A stretch of 64,000 bases of DNA from Tabrizicola sp. TH137 (GTDB lineage Bacteria; Pseudomonadota; Alphaproteobacteria; Rhodobacterales; Rhodobacteraceae): positions 124,001-188,000 of the forward strand of contig NZ_PKRQ01000003.1 of NCBI RefSeq assembly GCF_002855575.1, given 5' to 3'. The translations under genes and the position numbers were made by a program. Each line of letters opens with the position of its first letter. Within the stretch, counting starts at the first letter, position 1. Below, piece by piece: positions 45,968 through 60,449 of the stretch. The notes beneath the pieces are model-generated. The model was not told the origin of the DNA. It was given only the letters and a program-made list of their open reading frames with translations, and did not search any database.

Positions 45968-45985
45968 TGTAAGTTTTAGTTGACA
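45968..45985. promoter_or_regulatory. PpsR box upstream of bchF
   Basis: TGTAAGTTTTAGTTGACA fits TGT-N12-ACA. It lies 58 bp before the bchF ATG and should control the long bchFNBHLM-lhaA-puh operon. Confidence 0.85.
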
Positions 45986-46043
45986 CTTCGACCCTCCACG
46001 CTAACCTTTCACAGCGAGGAGACGAAAGGAGCGGCGTCTACCG

Positions 46044-49417
<3,374 letters not shown>

Positions 49418-49428
<11 letters not shown>

Positions 49429-52400
49429 TCGCTACACATCGCCGGACTTGATGCCCGTCCCCGCCAGGGGCGACGGCACCTATCGCTTCGTCATCGTCAC
49501 GCTGGACGCCCATGCCGCAGGCCCCGCCGCCCGCGTGGCCCCGGCGCTGGTCAAGGATTTCCCCGGCATCGAGGTCTCGATCCACGCCGCCGCCGAATGG
49601 GCCGAAAACCCCGCCGCCCTCGCCCGTGCCAAGGCCGCGATCCGCGCCGCCGACATCGTGGTGGCGAACCTGCTCTTCATCGAAGAACACATCACCGCCG
49701 TCATCGAAGACCTGCGTGCCGTGCGCGACGGGCTCGATGCCTTCGTCGGCGTCATCGCCGATCCGCAGATCGTCAAGATGACGAAGATGGGCGATCTCGA
49801 CATGGCCAAGCCCGCCTCGGCGGCCATGCAACTGCTCAAGAAACTCCGCGGCTCCGGCGCGCCTTCGGGATCGTCCGGCGAAAAGCAGATGAAGATGCTG
49901 CGCCGCCTGCCCAAGATCCTCCGCTTCCTGCCCGGCAAGGCGCAGGACCTGCGCGCCTGGTTCCTGTCCATGCAATACTGGCTGGGCGGGTCCGACGACA
50001 ACATCGAAGAGATGATCCGCTACCTCGTCTCGCGCTACTCGGCCAACCGCAAATGGAACGCGGTTTCGGCCAAACCCCCGGTCGATTATCCGGATGTGGG
50101 CCTCTACCACCCGGATATTCCTGCGCGCATCACCACGAACCCGGCGGACCTCCCCCGCCCCGTGGGAGCGGTCTCGACCGTGGGGCTCCTCATGCTCCGC
50201 TCCTATGTCCTCGCCTCCGATACCGCCCATTACGACGCGGTGATCCGGGCCTTCGAGGCGAAGGGCATCGCCGTCCTGCCCGCCTTCGCCGGCGGTCTCG
50301 ACGGCCGCCCCGCGATCGAGTCCTTCTTCAAGGGCCGGACCGATGCCATGGTCTCGCTCACCGGCTTCTCCCTCGTCGGCGGCCCCGCCTATAACGACAG
50401 CCCCGCCGCCGTCGCGGCGCTGGAGGCACTCGACGTCCCCTACATCGCCGCCCATCCGCTGGAATTCCAGACGCTCGGCCAATGGGGCGCCTCGGGCGGC
50501 GGCCTCGGCCCGGTCGAAACCACCATGCTCATCGCGCTGCCCGAGATTGACGGCGCGACCAATCCCACCGTCTTCGCCGGCCGCCACGATCTGAACGGCT
50601 GCGCGGGCTGTTTCAAGAAATGCCGCCCCGCCAGCGAAGAGGCCATCGCCACCCGCGCCATGGCCCCCTGCTTTGAACGGATCGAGGCGCTGGCCGACAA
50701 GACCGCCCGCCTCGCCGCCCTGCGCCGGTCGCAAGTGGCAGAGCGCAAGGTCGCCGTCGTCCTCTACGGTTTCCCGCCGAATGCGGGCGCCGCAGGCACC
50801 GCCGCCTATCTCGGCGTCTTCGAAAGCCTGTTCAACACGCTGCACGCCATGGCCGCCGAAGGCTATGACCTCACGCCCCCCGCCTCGCTGGATGACCTGC
50901 GCGAGGCAGTCATGGGCGGCTCGGCCCGGATCTATGGCCAACCGGCCAATGTCCACACCATCATCCCCGCCGCCGAAGTCGTGGCCAAAACCCGCTGGCT
51001 CTCGGATGTCGAGCGCGTCTGGGGCCCCGCCCCCGGCCGCCTGCAAACCGACGGGCGCGGAGTCATGGTCCTTGGCGCGCAATTCGGCAAGGTCTTCATC
51101 GGCCTCCAGCCCGTCTTTGGCTATGAGGGCGATCCGATGCGCCTTCTCTTCGAAAAGGGCTTCGCGCCGACCCATGCGATGATGACCTTCTACCGCTGGC
51201 TGCGCGACGATTTCGGCGCGGATGTCCTGCTGCATTTCGGCATGCATGGCGCGCTGGAATTCCTGCCGGGCAAGCAGGCGGGCGTGTCCGAAACCTGCTG
51301 GCCCGACCGCCTGATCGGCAACATGCCGAATGTCTATCTCTACGCCTCCAACAACCCGTCCGAGGCGACGCTGGCCAAGCGCCGCTCCAACGCGGTGACG
51401 ATCACCCACCTGACCCCGCCCCTCGCCCAGTCGGGTCTCTACAAGGGGTTGCAGGACCTGAAGGATTCCCTCTCCCGCTGGCGCGCGGCGGCAGATGACG
51501 CGCCGGATCGCGCGGACCTGTGGGAACTGATCGTCGAACAGGCCCGCGCCGTGGACCTTGATCCGACGGACCCCGCGCAACTCTGGGTGAAACTCCTCGA
51601 AACCGAAGGCGCGCTGATCCCCGATGGCCTCCACGTCCTTGGCCGCCCGATGGGGCCGCAGGAACGGCGCGACTATATCGACCTGATCGGTGCCACCGGG
51701 GCCGAGGCCGAGGCGCTGGATGCCAAACTCCAGGCCCAGACCGAGATTCCCGCCATCCTCCGCGCCCTGGGCGGCCATTTCACCAGCCCCGTGCCGGGCG
51801 GCGATCTGATCCGGTCCACCGACATCCTGCCTACGGGCCGCAACATCCATGCCTTCGACCCGTTCCGCATGCCCACCGCCTTCGCCCTGAAGGACGGGAT
51901 GCAACAGGCCCAGCGCCTGCTCGACACTCACCCGAACCTGCCGCGCACCGTGGCCCTCGTCCTCTGGGGATCGGACAACATCAAATCCGACGGCGGCCCG
52001 CTCTCCCAGGCCCTCGCCCTGATGGGGGCAAAGCCCCGCTTCGATCATTACGGCCGCCTCTGCGGTGCCGACCTCATCCCGCTGGCCGAACTCGGCCGCC
52101 CCCGCATCGACGTGGTGATGACGCTGTCCGGCATCTTCCGCGACCTTCTTCCCCTGCAAACCCGGATGCTGGCCGAAGCCGCCTGGAAGGCCGCCATGGC
52201 CGAGGAACCGCTTGCCCAGAACTTCATCCGCGCCCATGCGCTGGCCTATGCCGAAGAGATGGGCGTGGACATGGAAACCGCCGCGCTACGCGTCTTTTCC
52301 AATGCCGAAGGGGCCTATGGGTCCAACGTCGACATCATGGTCGGCTCGTCGGCCTTCGGCGAGGAAGACGAACTGGCCGACGCCTATGAGAACCGCAAAT

Positions 52401-53011
52401 CCTTTGCCTATGGTCGCAACGGCAAGCCCGTCCAGAACGCGGCGCTCCTGCAAAAGACGCTCAAGGATGTGGACCTCGCCTATCAGAACCTCGAATCTGT
52501 CGAACTGGGCGTCACCACGGTTGACCAGTATTTCGACACGCTGGGCGGCATCGCCCGCGCCGTGAAGCGCGCACGCGGCGGGCAGGAAACCCCCATCTAT
52601 ATCGGCGACCAGACGCGCGGCGGCGGCACCGTCCGCACGCTGAAGGATCAGATCGCGCTGGAAACCCGGTCGCGCAGTCTGAACCCCAAGTATTTCGAAG
52701 GCCTCCTGCGCCACGGTGCCGAAGGCGTGCGCCAGATCGAGGCGCAGGTATCGAACACCTTCGGCTGGTCCGCCACCACCGCGCAGGTGGACCCCTGGGT
52801 CTATCAGCGCCTGTCGGAAACCTTCGTGCTGGACGAGGCGATGCGCCGCCGCCTGGCCGCCCTCAACCCCGAAGCCTCCTCCCGCATGGCCCAGCGCCTG
52901 CTCGAGGCCTCGGATCGCAACTACTGGCAACCCGATGCCGAAACGCTCGCCGCCCTGCAACGCGCGGCCGACGAGCTTGAGGATCGACTGGAAGGGATCG
53001 CGGCGGAATGA
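49418..53011 (+). CDS. bchH: magnesium chelatase subunit H
   Basis: Porphyrin-binding catalytic subunit of Mg-chelatase; inserts Mg2+ into protoporphyrin IX with BchI and BchD. It has 1197 aa, full length for the family. The N-terminal [20 protein letters not shown], the [20 protein letters not shown] region, [19 protein letters not shown] (metal/porphyrin-site histidines) and [20 protein letters not shown] are diagnostic. The start overlaps the end of bchB by 11 bp, and a repeat-bearing 100-bp gap follows. Confidence 0.97.
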
Positions 53012-53041
53012 CCCAGACGCGCACCCAGACCAATCGTCGGA

Positions 53042-54014
<973 letters not shown>

Positions 54015-54016
54015 GA

Positions 54017-54685
54017 ATGCAGGACTATTCCGCCACGCTCTCCCGCGTCGAAGACTATTTCGACCGCAGCGCCACCAAGGTGTGGGAGCGCCTGACCTCT
54101 GACGCCCCCGTCAGCCGCATCCGCCAGACCGTCCGCGAAGGCCGCGACCGGATGCGCGCGATCATGCTGTCGCGCCTGCCCGCCGATCTGAAGGGCGCCC
54201 GCGTGCTGGATGCCGGCTGCGGCACGGGGCTGATGACGGCGGAACTGGCGGCGCGCGGCGCCGACGTCGTGGCGGTGGACATCTCGCCCCAGCTCATCGC
54301 CATCGCCGAACAACGCCTGACCGAAGACCTCCGCCCCCGCGTCACCTTCGCGGCAGGCGACATGACCAGCCCGGCCCATGGCCATTTCGACTTCGTCATG
54401 GCGATGGACAGCCTGATCTACTACCGCACCCCCGATATCGCGGCGGCCCTGCGCAAGCTGGCCGACCGGACGCAGGGCCACATCACCTTCACTGTCGCCC
54501 CGCGCACGCCTTTCCTGATGACCTTCTTCACCATCGGCAAGGCCTTCCCCCGCGCCGACCGCTCGCCCACCATGATCCCGCAGGACTGGCGCGCCATCGC
54601 CCGCCACACCGGCGGCACTGTGGCGAAAGTCGAACGCGTCAGCCGCGGCTTCTACATTTCCGAATGTCTGGAGTATCGCGCATGA
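54017..54685 (+). CDS. bchM: Mg-protoporphyrin IX O-methyltransferase
   Basis: SAM-dependent methylation of the ring-C propionate of Mg-protoporphyrin IX, supplying the cyclase substrate. It has 222 aa. The N-terminus YFDRSATKVWERLTSDAPVS is typical; SAM motif I is VLDAGCGTGLMTAELAARGA; DFVMAMDSLIYYRTPDIAAA follows. It begins 2 bp after bchL and overlaps lhaA by 4 bp. Confidence 0.96.
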   Translation: MQDYSATLSRVEDYFDRSATKVWERLTSDAPVSRIRQTVREGRDRMRAIMLSRLPADLKGARVLDAGCGTGLMTAELAARGADVVAVDISPQLIAIAEQRLTEDLRPRVTFAAGDMTSPAHGHFDFVMAMDSLIYYRTPDIAAALRKLADRTQGHITFTVAPRTPFLMTFFTIGKAFPRADRSPTMIPQDWRAIARHTGGTVAKVERVSRGFYISECLEYRA

Positions 54686-56127
54686 TCCTCCGCAAGAAAG
54701 ACCTGCAACGCTTCACCGCCAACTGGCTGCCCTTCGCGGATGTGGCCTCCGAAGGCCTGCCGCTCGCGCAACTCCTGCGGCTGTCGCTCTTCCAGGTCTC
54801 GGTCGGCATGGCACAGGTGCTGCTGCTGGGCACGCTCAACCGCGTGATGATCGTGGAACTCAGCGTTCCGGCCATGATCGTCGCCGCGATGATCGCCATT
54901 CCCGTCCTCGTCGCGCCCTTCCGCGCGCTTCTGGGCCACCGCTCCGATACCCACCGCTCTGCCCTTGGGTGGAAGCGCGTCCCCTATCTCTGGTTCGGCT
55001 CGCTCTGGCAGATGGGCGGCCTCGCCATCATGCCCTTCGCCCTGCTCGTCCTCTCCGGCGACCGGACATTCGAAGTGCCTTACGCAGGTGAAATCCTCGC
55101 CGCCATCGCCTTCCTGATGACCGGCCTCGGCATGCACATGACACAGACGGCAGGCCTCGCCCTCGCCTCCGACCGCGCCTCCGACGACACCCGCCCCCGC
55201 GTCGTGGCGCTGCTCTATGTGGCCAATCTCCTCGGCATGGGCATCTCGGCCCTCGCCATCGGCTGGCTCTTGCAGAACTTCGAACCGCTCCTCCTCGTCA
55301 AGGTCGTGCAGGGCTGCGGCCTTGCCACGCTGATCCTCAACCTCATCGCCCTGTGGAAACAGGAACGCTTCCGCCCGATGACCAAGGCGGAGCGCGAAGA
55401 ACCCCGCCCGCGCTTCACCGATGCCTGGGCCGATCTGATGGCAGGCGGCACCGCCGGGCGGCTTCTGGTCGTCGTCGTCCTCGGCACGCTGGGCTTCAAC
55501 ATGCAGGACGTGCTGCTGGAACCCTATGGCGGCGAAATCCTGGGGCTCAGCGTCTCGCAGACCACCTTCCTCACCGCCATGTCGGCCCTTGGCGCGCTGA
55601 CCGGCTTCCTCCTCGCCGCCCGCTGGCTGGCGCGCGGAACCGATCCCTACCGCCTCGCCGCGCGCGGCATCCTCGCGGGCATCGCCGCCTTCTCCGCCGT
55701 CATCTTCGCGGCACCCCTCCATTCCACCGCGCTCTTCTTCGCCGGTGCAGGCCTCATCGGCTTTGGCGGCGGCCTCTTCGCCATCGCCACCCTCACCGTG
55801 GCGATGAAACTTCCCGTCGGCACCCTCGCCGGGGCTGGCATCGCCCTTGGCGCATGGGGCGCGGCACAGGCCACGGCACAGGGCCTGTCCATCTTCATGG
55901 GCGGCACGATCCGCGATGTGGTGGGCCACCTTGCCACCTCGGGCCGCCTCGGCGTCGGGCTCTCGGACCCGTCGCTGGGCTATTCCTTCGTCTATCACCT
56001 CGAAATCGCGCTGCTTTTCGCAACGCTTGCCGCCCTCGGCCCGATGGTCCGCCTGCGGCCCCTGCACGACCCGAACGACGTCCCTTCCGGTGATGCGCGC
56101 CTGCGCCTTGCCGAATTCCCAACCTGA
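54682..56127 (+). CDS. lhaA: LhaA, light-harvesting complex assembly factor (PucC family)
   Basis: Membrane protein of the MFS/BCD family required for LH1 assembly, probably by presenting bacteriochlorophyll to nascent antenna polypeptides. It has 481 aa from ATG 54682, which overlaps the bchM stop. Twelve helices; landmarks are QVLLLGTLNRVMIVELSVPA, FRALLGHRSDTHRSALGWKR and MTGLGMHMTQTAGLALASDR. Located just before puhA as in other Rhodobacter clusters. Confidence 0.95.
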   Translation: MILRKKDLQRFTANWLPFADVASEGLPLAQLLRLSLFQVSVGMAQVLLLGTLNRVMIVELSVPAMIVAAMIAIPVLVAPFRALLGHRSDTHRSALGWKRVPYLWFGSLWQMGGLAIMPFALLVLSGDRTFEVPYAGEILAAIAFLMTGLGMHMTQTAGLALASDRASDDTRPRVVALLYVANLLGMGISALAIGWLLQNFEPLLLVKVVQGCGLATLILNLIALWKQERFRPMTKAEREEPRPRFTDAWADLMAGGTAGRLLVVVVLGTLGFNMQDVLLEPYGGEILGLSVSQTTFLTAMSALGALTGFLLAARWLARGTDPYRLAARGILAGIAAFSAVIFAAPLHSTALFFAGAGLIGFGGGLFAIATLTVAMKLPVGTLAGAGIALGAWGAAQATAQGLSIFMGGTIRDVVGHLATSGRLGVGLSDPSLGYSFVYHLEIALLFATLAALGPMVRLRPLHDPNDVPSGDARLRLAEFPT

Positions 56128-56145
56128 CCCCGGAGGACCACGAAC

Positions 56146-56916
56146 ATGGTAGGTGTCAACTTCTTTGGAAACTTCGATCTGGCAAGCCTGTCGATCTGGC
56201 TCTTCTGGGCCTTCTTCGCGCTGCTGATCTACTATCTGCAAACCGAAAACATGCGCGAAGGCTATCCGCTGGAGATGGAGGACGGCTCGCCCGCCCCGAA
56301 CCAGGGCCCCTTCCCGGTGCCAAAGCCCAAGACCTTCAAACTGCCGCATGGCAAGGGCGAAGTGACGGTTCCTTCCGCCGCGAACGAAGCCGCCCACCGC
56401 CGCACCGATCTGGCGCTGGCCCGTACCGCCGTCTCCGAAGGCTTCCCCCACGCCCCCACCGGCAACCCGCTGGCCGATGGCGTCGGTCCCGCCTCCTGGG
56501 TCCCGCGCCGCGACGAGCCGGAACTTGACGGCCACGGCCATGCCAAGATCGTCCCGATGGGACAGGCCAAGGGCTTCGTCATCAGCGCCGGGCGCGACCC
56601 GCGCGGCCTGCCCGTTCAGGCGGCGGATCTCGAAGTCGTGGGCCGCATCTCCGACATGTGGGTGGATGCCCCCGAACAGCTCGTCCGCTATCTGGAGATC
56701 GAGTTGAACGAGGGCGGCAAGCGTCTGGTTCCCATGACGCTCGCCCGCATCTGGCCGGATCGCGTCCGCATCCGTGCCCTGGCCTCGGACAGCTTCGCAG
56801 GCATCCCGCAGACCAAGTCCCTGACCACCGTCACCAAACTCGAGGAAGACAAGATCTCGGGCTACGTGGCCGGCGGCTGGATGTACGACGCCGACAAGCG
56901 CAAGCACGGCTTCTGA
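56146..56916 (+). CDS. puhA: photosynthetic reaction centre H subunit
   Basis: Caps the cytoplasmic side of the L/M core and shapes proton transfer to QB. It has 256 aa with one N-terminal helix ([20 protein letters not shown]). Conserved features are [28 protein letters not shown] and the C-terminal [20 protein letters not shown]. Begins 18 bp after lhaA; a promoter may lie within lhaA. Followed by a GC-rich hairpin. Confidence 0.97.
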   Translation: MVGVNFFGNFDLASLSIWLFWAFFALLIYYLQTENMREGYPLEMEDGSPAPNQGPFPVPKPKTFKLPHGKGEVTVPSAANEAAHRRTDLALARTAVSEGFPHAPTGNPLADGVGPASWVPRRDEPELDGHGHAKIVPMGQAKGFVISAGRDPRGLPVQAADLEVVGRISDMWVDAPEQLVRYLEIELNEGGKRLVPMTLARIWPDRVRIRALASDSFAGIPQTKSLTTVTKLEEDKISGYVAGGWMYDADKRKHGF

Positions 56917-56925
56917 TGACAAAGG

Positions 56926-56951
56926 GGGGCGGCCTGCGCCCGGGCCGCCCC
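56926..56951 (+). promoter_or_regulatory. hairpin between puhA and puhB
   Basis: A perfect 9-bp stem GGGGCGGCC/GGCCGCCCC with an 8-nt loop, 10 bp after the puhA stop, followed by GTCTT rather than a T-run. Likely a partial terminator or mRNA stabilizer keeping PuhA in excess over the assembly factors, analogous to the pufA-pufL spacer; inferred. Confidence 0.6.
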
Positions 56952-56982
56952 GTCTTACCCCAGCTTACGGAGGGTCTGCACC

Positions 56983-57624
56983 ATGTCAGACCATGATGAT
57001 TTCGCCTTCGACGTGGCCCCCGGCATTCCCGCGCCACTCCCCAAAGGGGAAGAGGTCCTCTGGCAGGGCCGCCCCGACACCTCCGCCCTCGCGCGTGAGG
57101 CGTTCAAGATCCGCTGGATCGCCGCCTATATGGCGCTGATCGTGCTGTGGAAGGCGGGCGCAGGCTTTGCCGATGGCGGCCTGGCCCTCGCCCTGCTGCG
57201 CGGACTGCCCTATGTCGTCCTCGCGCTGGCCGCCGTCGCGGTGGTCTGGCTGCTCGCCTGGGCGCAGGCCCGCGCGACGGTCTATACCGTCACCTCGGCC
57301 CGCGTCCTGATGAAGATCGGCGCCGCCCTGTCGGTCACCTACAATATCCCCTTCGCGCAGGTGGCCACCGCGCGCCTTGACCTGAAACCCAAGGGCACCG
57401 GCACCATCGCGCTGGAAACGCTGGGCGAAACCCGCCTCGCCTTCCTCGCGCTCTGGCCGCATCTGCGCCCGGGTCGCCTGAAGAAGACCGAACCCGCCCT
57501 CCGCTGCATCCCCGATGCCGAACGGGTGGCCCGCCTTCTGGCCGAAGCCGCCGAAGCCCGCCTTGCCATGCCCGTCATCAGCCGCATCGACGCGGCGATG
57601 GGCGATGCCGTGGCCGCAGAGTGA
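56983..57624 (+). CDS. puhB: PuhB, reaction centre assembly protein
   Basis: Membrane protein with a bacterial PH-like domain that assists reaction centre assembly. It has 213 aa. The N-terminal ALPKGEEVLWQGRPDTSALA-type stretch precedes two to three helices (residues ~55-105) and YTVTSARVLMKIGAALSVTY. A Shine-Dalgarno ACGGAGGG precedes the ATG. Overlaps puhC by 4 bp. Confidence 0.9.
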   Translation: MSDHDDFAFDVAPGIPAPLPKGEEVLWQGRPDTSALAREAFKIRWIAAYMALIVLWKAGAGFADGGLALALLRGLPYVVLALAAVAVVWLLAWAQARATVYTVTSARVLMKIGAALSVTYNIPFAQVATARLDLKPKGTGTIALETLGETRLAFLALWPHLRPGRLKKTEPALRCIPDAERVARLLAEAAEARLAMPVISRIDAAMGDAVAAE

Positions 57625-58091
57625 AAGGGACGATCATGCAAACCCGTCAACCCGCCCTGCGGAACCAGAAGGCCGAGATGATCCCCACCGCCCTGCTGCG
57701 CGCCATGTTCGCGCTGGCGGTGACCACGCTCGCCATCACCACCGCCGCCGTCGTCTCGGACCGCCCCACCGTGGGCCAGCCCAAGGCCTCCGAAGTCGTG
57801 GAAAGCCGCGCGATCATCCTTCAGGGCCTCGATGCCCAGGCCGTCAAGGTGCTCAACCCCGACGGCACGCTACTTGCGGACCTGCCGCATGGCGGCTTCA
57901 TCACCGTGATCCAGAACGCCATGGCGCGCGAGCGCGTGACCCACCGGATCGAAGGCAACCCGCCCATCAACATCGTCCGCTACGCCAATGGCCGCCTCGT
58001 CGCCGAAGACCCCGCAACGGGCTGGAGCGCCGAACTCTATGCCTTTGGTGCCGATAACAAAGCCGCGTTCGAACGGCTGCTCGATCAATAA
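57621..58091 (+). CDS. puhC: PuhC, photosynthetic complex assembly protein
   Basis: Small membrane-anchored periplasmic protein needed for efficient RC-LH1 assembly (R. capsulatus orf162b). It has 156 aa: one helix (LRAMFALAVTTLAITTAAVV) and a C-terminal domain with DGTLLADLPHGGFITVIQNA. It starts at ATG 57621 overlapping the puhB stop; an in-frame ATG (57636) follows. Confidence 0.88.
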   Translation: MKGTIMQTRQPALRNQKAEMIPTALLRAMFALAVTTLAITTAAVVSDRPTVGQPKASEVVESRAIILQGLDAQAVKVLNPDGTLLADLPHGGFITVIQNAMARERVTHRIEGNPPINIVRYANGRLVAEDPATGWSAELYAFGADNKAAFERLLDQ

Positions 58092-58104
58092 AGGGAACCA
58101 AGAA

Positions 58105-58401
58105 ATGGGACTTCTGACACGCGAGAAAGAACAGGTGCCCTGCACCGTCGAAGTGAGTCATCGCTTCGAAAGCCTGCACGCCCATGTGCGTTTCAACAAC
58201 GGCGCCGTGGTCCATCCCGGTGACGAGGTTCTCGTTCACGGCACGCCCGTCATGGCGGCCTATGGCGAGGTCGTCATCGAGGACCGCACCGCCACGATCA
58301 CCCGCGCAAGCTGGCTCGAACGCCAATGGACCCGCCTCACCGGCGACCTGGAGTTCATGGAGCTTTGCGAATTCTCCTTCTCCGAAGAGGTGACGCTGTG
58401 A
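58105..58401 (+). CDS. bciE: BciE, auxiliary subunit of the aerobic cyclase AcsF
   Basis: A 98-aa soluble protein immediately upstream of and overlapping acsF (GTGA, 58398-58401). In R. sphaeroides the equivalent small protein (RSP_6110) was shown to be needed for activity of the oxygen-dependent cyclase and named BciE. The sequence MGLLTREKEQVPCTVEVSHR and the WLERQWTRLTGDLEFMELCE tail match my recollection of that family. The call rests on position plus this resemblance. Confidence 0.8.
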   Translation: MGLLTREKEQVPCTVEVSHRFESLHAHVRFNNGAVVHPGDEVLVHGTPVMAAYGEVVIEDRTATITRASWLERQWTRLTGDLEFMELCEFSFSEEVTL

Positions 58402-59507
58402 ACGCCCATACCCAACACCAGCACGACACCACCCATGGCGAGCTGCACGCCGAAATGTCCGACGCCTTCGACACCACCGCGATGGCGACCGAGACGACGC
58501 TCCTCAACCCGCGCTTCTACACCACCGATTTCGACGAGATGGACCGCATCGACGTCACCCCCGTCCGCGCGGAATGGGACAAGCTCCTGCAACAGATGAA
58601 GTCCGACCCGAACAAGGGCCACTTCAAGAAGAACGCCGATTGGGACACGGTCGATTGGCAAGGCATGGACCCCGCCCTGCGGGTGGAGTTCATCGACTTC
58701 CTCGTTTCCTCCTGCACCGCCGAATTCTCCGGCTGCGTGCTCTACAAGGAAATGAAACGCCGCGGCACCAACCCCGACATCTGCGAACTCTTCAGCTACA
58801 TGTCCCGCGACGAGGCCCGCCATGCCGGCTTCATCAACGACGCCCTGCGCGAGGCGGGGGTGGCCGTCAACCTGGGCTTCCTGACCAAGGCGAAGAAATA
58901 CACCTACTTCCGCCCCAAATTCATCTACTACGCCACCTACCTGTCGGAAAAGATCGGCTACGCCCGCTACATCACCATCTACCGGCATCTCGAGGCGCAT
59001 CCCGAACACCGCTTCCACCCGATCTTCAAATGGTTCCGCGAATGGTGCAACGATGAGTTCAGCCACGGCGAGGCCTTCGCGCTCCTCATGCGCACCGACC
59101 CTGCGCTGACCCAAAGCTTCGCCAACAAGCTCTGGATCCGCTTCTTCCTGACCGCCGTCTACTCCACCATGTGGGTGCGCGATCATGCCCGCGTCGATTT
59201 CCACAACGCCCTCGGCGTCGATATCGACTGGTATGACCAGGAGGTCTATCGCAAGACCTCCATCATCGCGCGGCAGGTCTTCCCGGTGGAACTGGACATC
59301 GACCACCCGCGCTGGATCCCCGGCCTGCGCCGCATGGATCAGGCCATGCGCGACATGGACAGCGCCAAGCGCAAGGGGGGCATCGCAGGCTGGATCGGGC
59401 ACAAGACCGCCTCCGCCCGCGCCATGCTCGCCTTCGCGGGCCTCTACCTGATCCCGGTCAAACACATGACGCCCCCGGCCAATGTCCGGCTGGAGCCGTC
59501 CTTTTGA
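58398..59507 (+). CDS. acsF: aerobic Mg-protoporphyrin IX monomethyl ester cyclase (AcsF)
   Basis: Diiron monooxygenase forming ring E with O2; the aerobic counterpart of BchE. It has 369 aa from GTG 58398, overlapping bciE. Diiron ligands lie in two Glu/His sets: SYMSRDEARHAGFINDALRE and EWCNDEFSHGEAFALLMR. DFLVSSCTAEFSGCVLYKEM and the tail LIPVKHMTPPANVRLEPSF are typical. Tight coupling to bciE suggests equimolar synthesis. Confidence 0.96.
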   Translation: MNAHTQHQHDTTHGELHAEMSDAFDTTAMATETTLLNPRFYTTDFDEMDRIDVTPVRAEWDKLLQQMKSDPNKGHFKKNADWDTVDWQGMDPALRVEFIDFLVSSCTAEFSGCVLYKEMKRRGTNPDICELFSYMSRDEARHAGFINDALREAGVAVNLGFLTKAKKYTYFRPKFIYYATYLSEKIGYARYITIYRHLEAHPEHRFHPIFKWFREWCNDEFSHGEAFALLMRTDPALTQSFANKLWIRFFLTAVYSTMWVRDHARVDFHNALGVDIDWYDQEVYRKTSIIARQVFPVELDIDHPRWIPGLRRMDQAMRDMDSAKRKGGIAGWIGHKTASARAMLAFAGLYLIPVKHMTPPANVRLEPSF

Positions 59508-59582
59508 CCCCCAGACATGCATATCGCTGCGAAAGCGGCGGTTGCGGCGGCGGGATGGGCGCGTCCCACCGCCCGGCGCGGT

Positions 59583-59598
59583 CCCCCTCAGAAGGGGG
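59583..59598 (+). promoter_or_regulatory. hairpin sequestering the puhE ribosome-binding site
   Basis: CCCCCT-CAGA-AGGGGG forms a 6-bp stem whose right arm is part of AAGGGGGGGG, the Shine-Dalgarno of puhE 8-10 bases before its ATG (59608). Pairing would hide the ribosome site. The 100-bp acsF-puhE gap holds no gene. Confidence 0.5.
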
Positions 59599-59607
59599 GG
59601 GCCGCGC

Positions 59608-60444
59608 ATGAATACCCCATGGATCGCCGCCGTCGCGGCCCTGTTCCTCTGGTGGTTCTCCACCGGCATCATCCTGTGGCGCGTCAAGCGCGCCGATCAG
59701 GAAGGCCGCGACGCCCATCTCTGGAGCGTGATCCTCGGCCTGCCCCTCCTCCTCGGCGGCTTCGTCGCCCTGCGCCACACCCTCCAGGACGGCACCGCCA
59801 CCGGCGCCTTCACCGCCTTCGTCGCGGCGCTGGCGATCTGGGGCTGGCTGGAACTGGCCTTCCTCTCCGGCATCGTCGCAGGTCCGAACACCACGCCCTG
59901 CCCGCCCTACGCCCCCCTCTGGGAACGCTTCCTCCGCGCCGTGGGCACGATCCTCTGGCACGAACTGGCCCTCATGGGCACCCTCGGCGTCATCGCCCAG
60001 ATCAGCGAGGGCGCCACCAACCGCTTCGCGCTCTGGACCTTCGCCATCCTCTTCTTCGCGCGCATCTCGGCCAAGCTGAACCTCTTCTTCGGCGTCCCGC
60101 GCATCCACACGGAATTCCTGCCGCGCCCCCTCGCGCATCTCTCCAGCCATTTCCGCCGCGCGCCGATGAACGCTTTCTTCCCGGCCTCGATCACCGCCCT
60201 TTCCTTCGCCAGCGCCTGTTTCCTCGAACGGCTCTGGACGGCCCAGACCGACGGTCAGGTGATCGGCTACACCCTCCTTTCCGCCCTGACGCTGCTCGCC
60301 CTCCTTGAACACTGGTTCATGGTGGTGCCGCTCCCCGATGAGAAACTCTGGCGCTGGATGCTTCCTGCCCAGCGCCCCGACGTGACCACAGCCAAGACAC
60401 CGGGCCTCACAAGACCCGACCAGCCACTGACAGTGAGGAAGTGA
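59608..60444 (+). CDS. puhE: PuhE, photosynthetic complex assembly protein 2 (DUF3623)
   Basis: Membrane protein with about seven helices; in R. capsulatus (orf274) it modulates bacteriochlorophyll production and complex assembly. It has 278 aa from ATG 59608. Landmarks are [38 protein letters not shown] and [20 protein letters not shown] longer in-frame version to 59482 would overlap acsF and is less likely. The stop overlaps a GTG nine bases before the hemA ATG. Confidence 0.9.
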   Translation: MNTPWIAAVAALFLWWFSTGIILWRVKRADQEGRDAHLWSVILGLPLLLGGFVALRHTLQDGTATGAFTAFVAALAIWGWLELAFLSGIVAGPNTTPCPPYAPLWERFLRAVGTILWHELALMGTLGVIAQISEGATNRFALWTFAILFFARISAKLNLFFGVPRIHTEFLPRPLAHLSSHFRRAPMNAFFPASITALSFASACFLERLWTAQTDGQVIGYTLLSALTLLALLEHWFMVVPLPDEKLWRWMLPAQRPDVTTAKTPGLTRPDQPLTVRK

Positions 60445-60449
60445 TCCCC

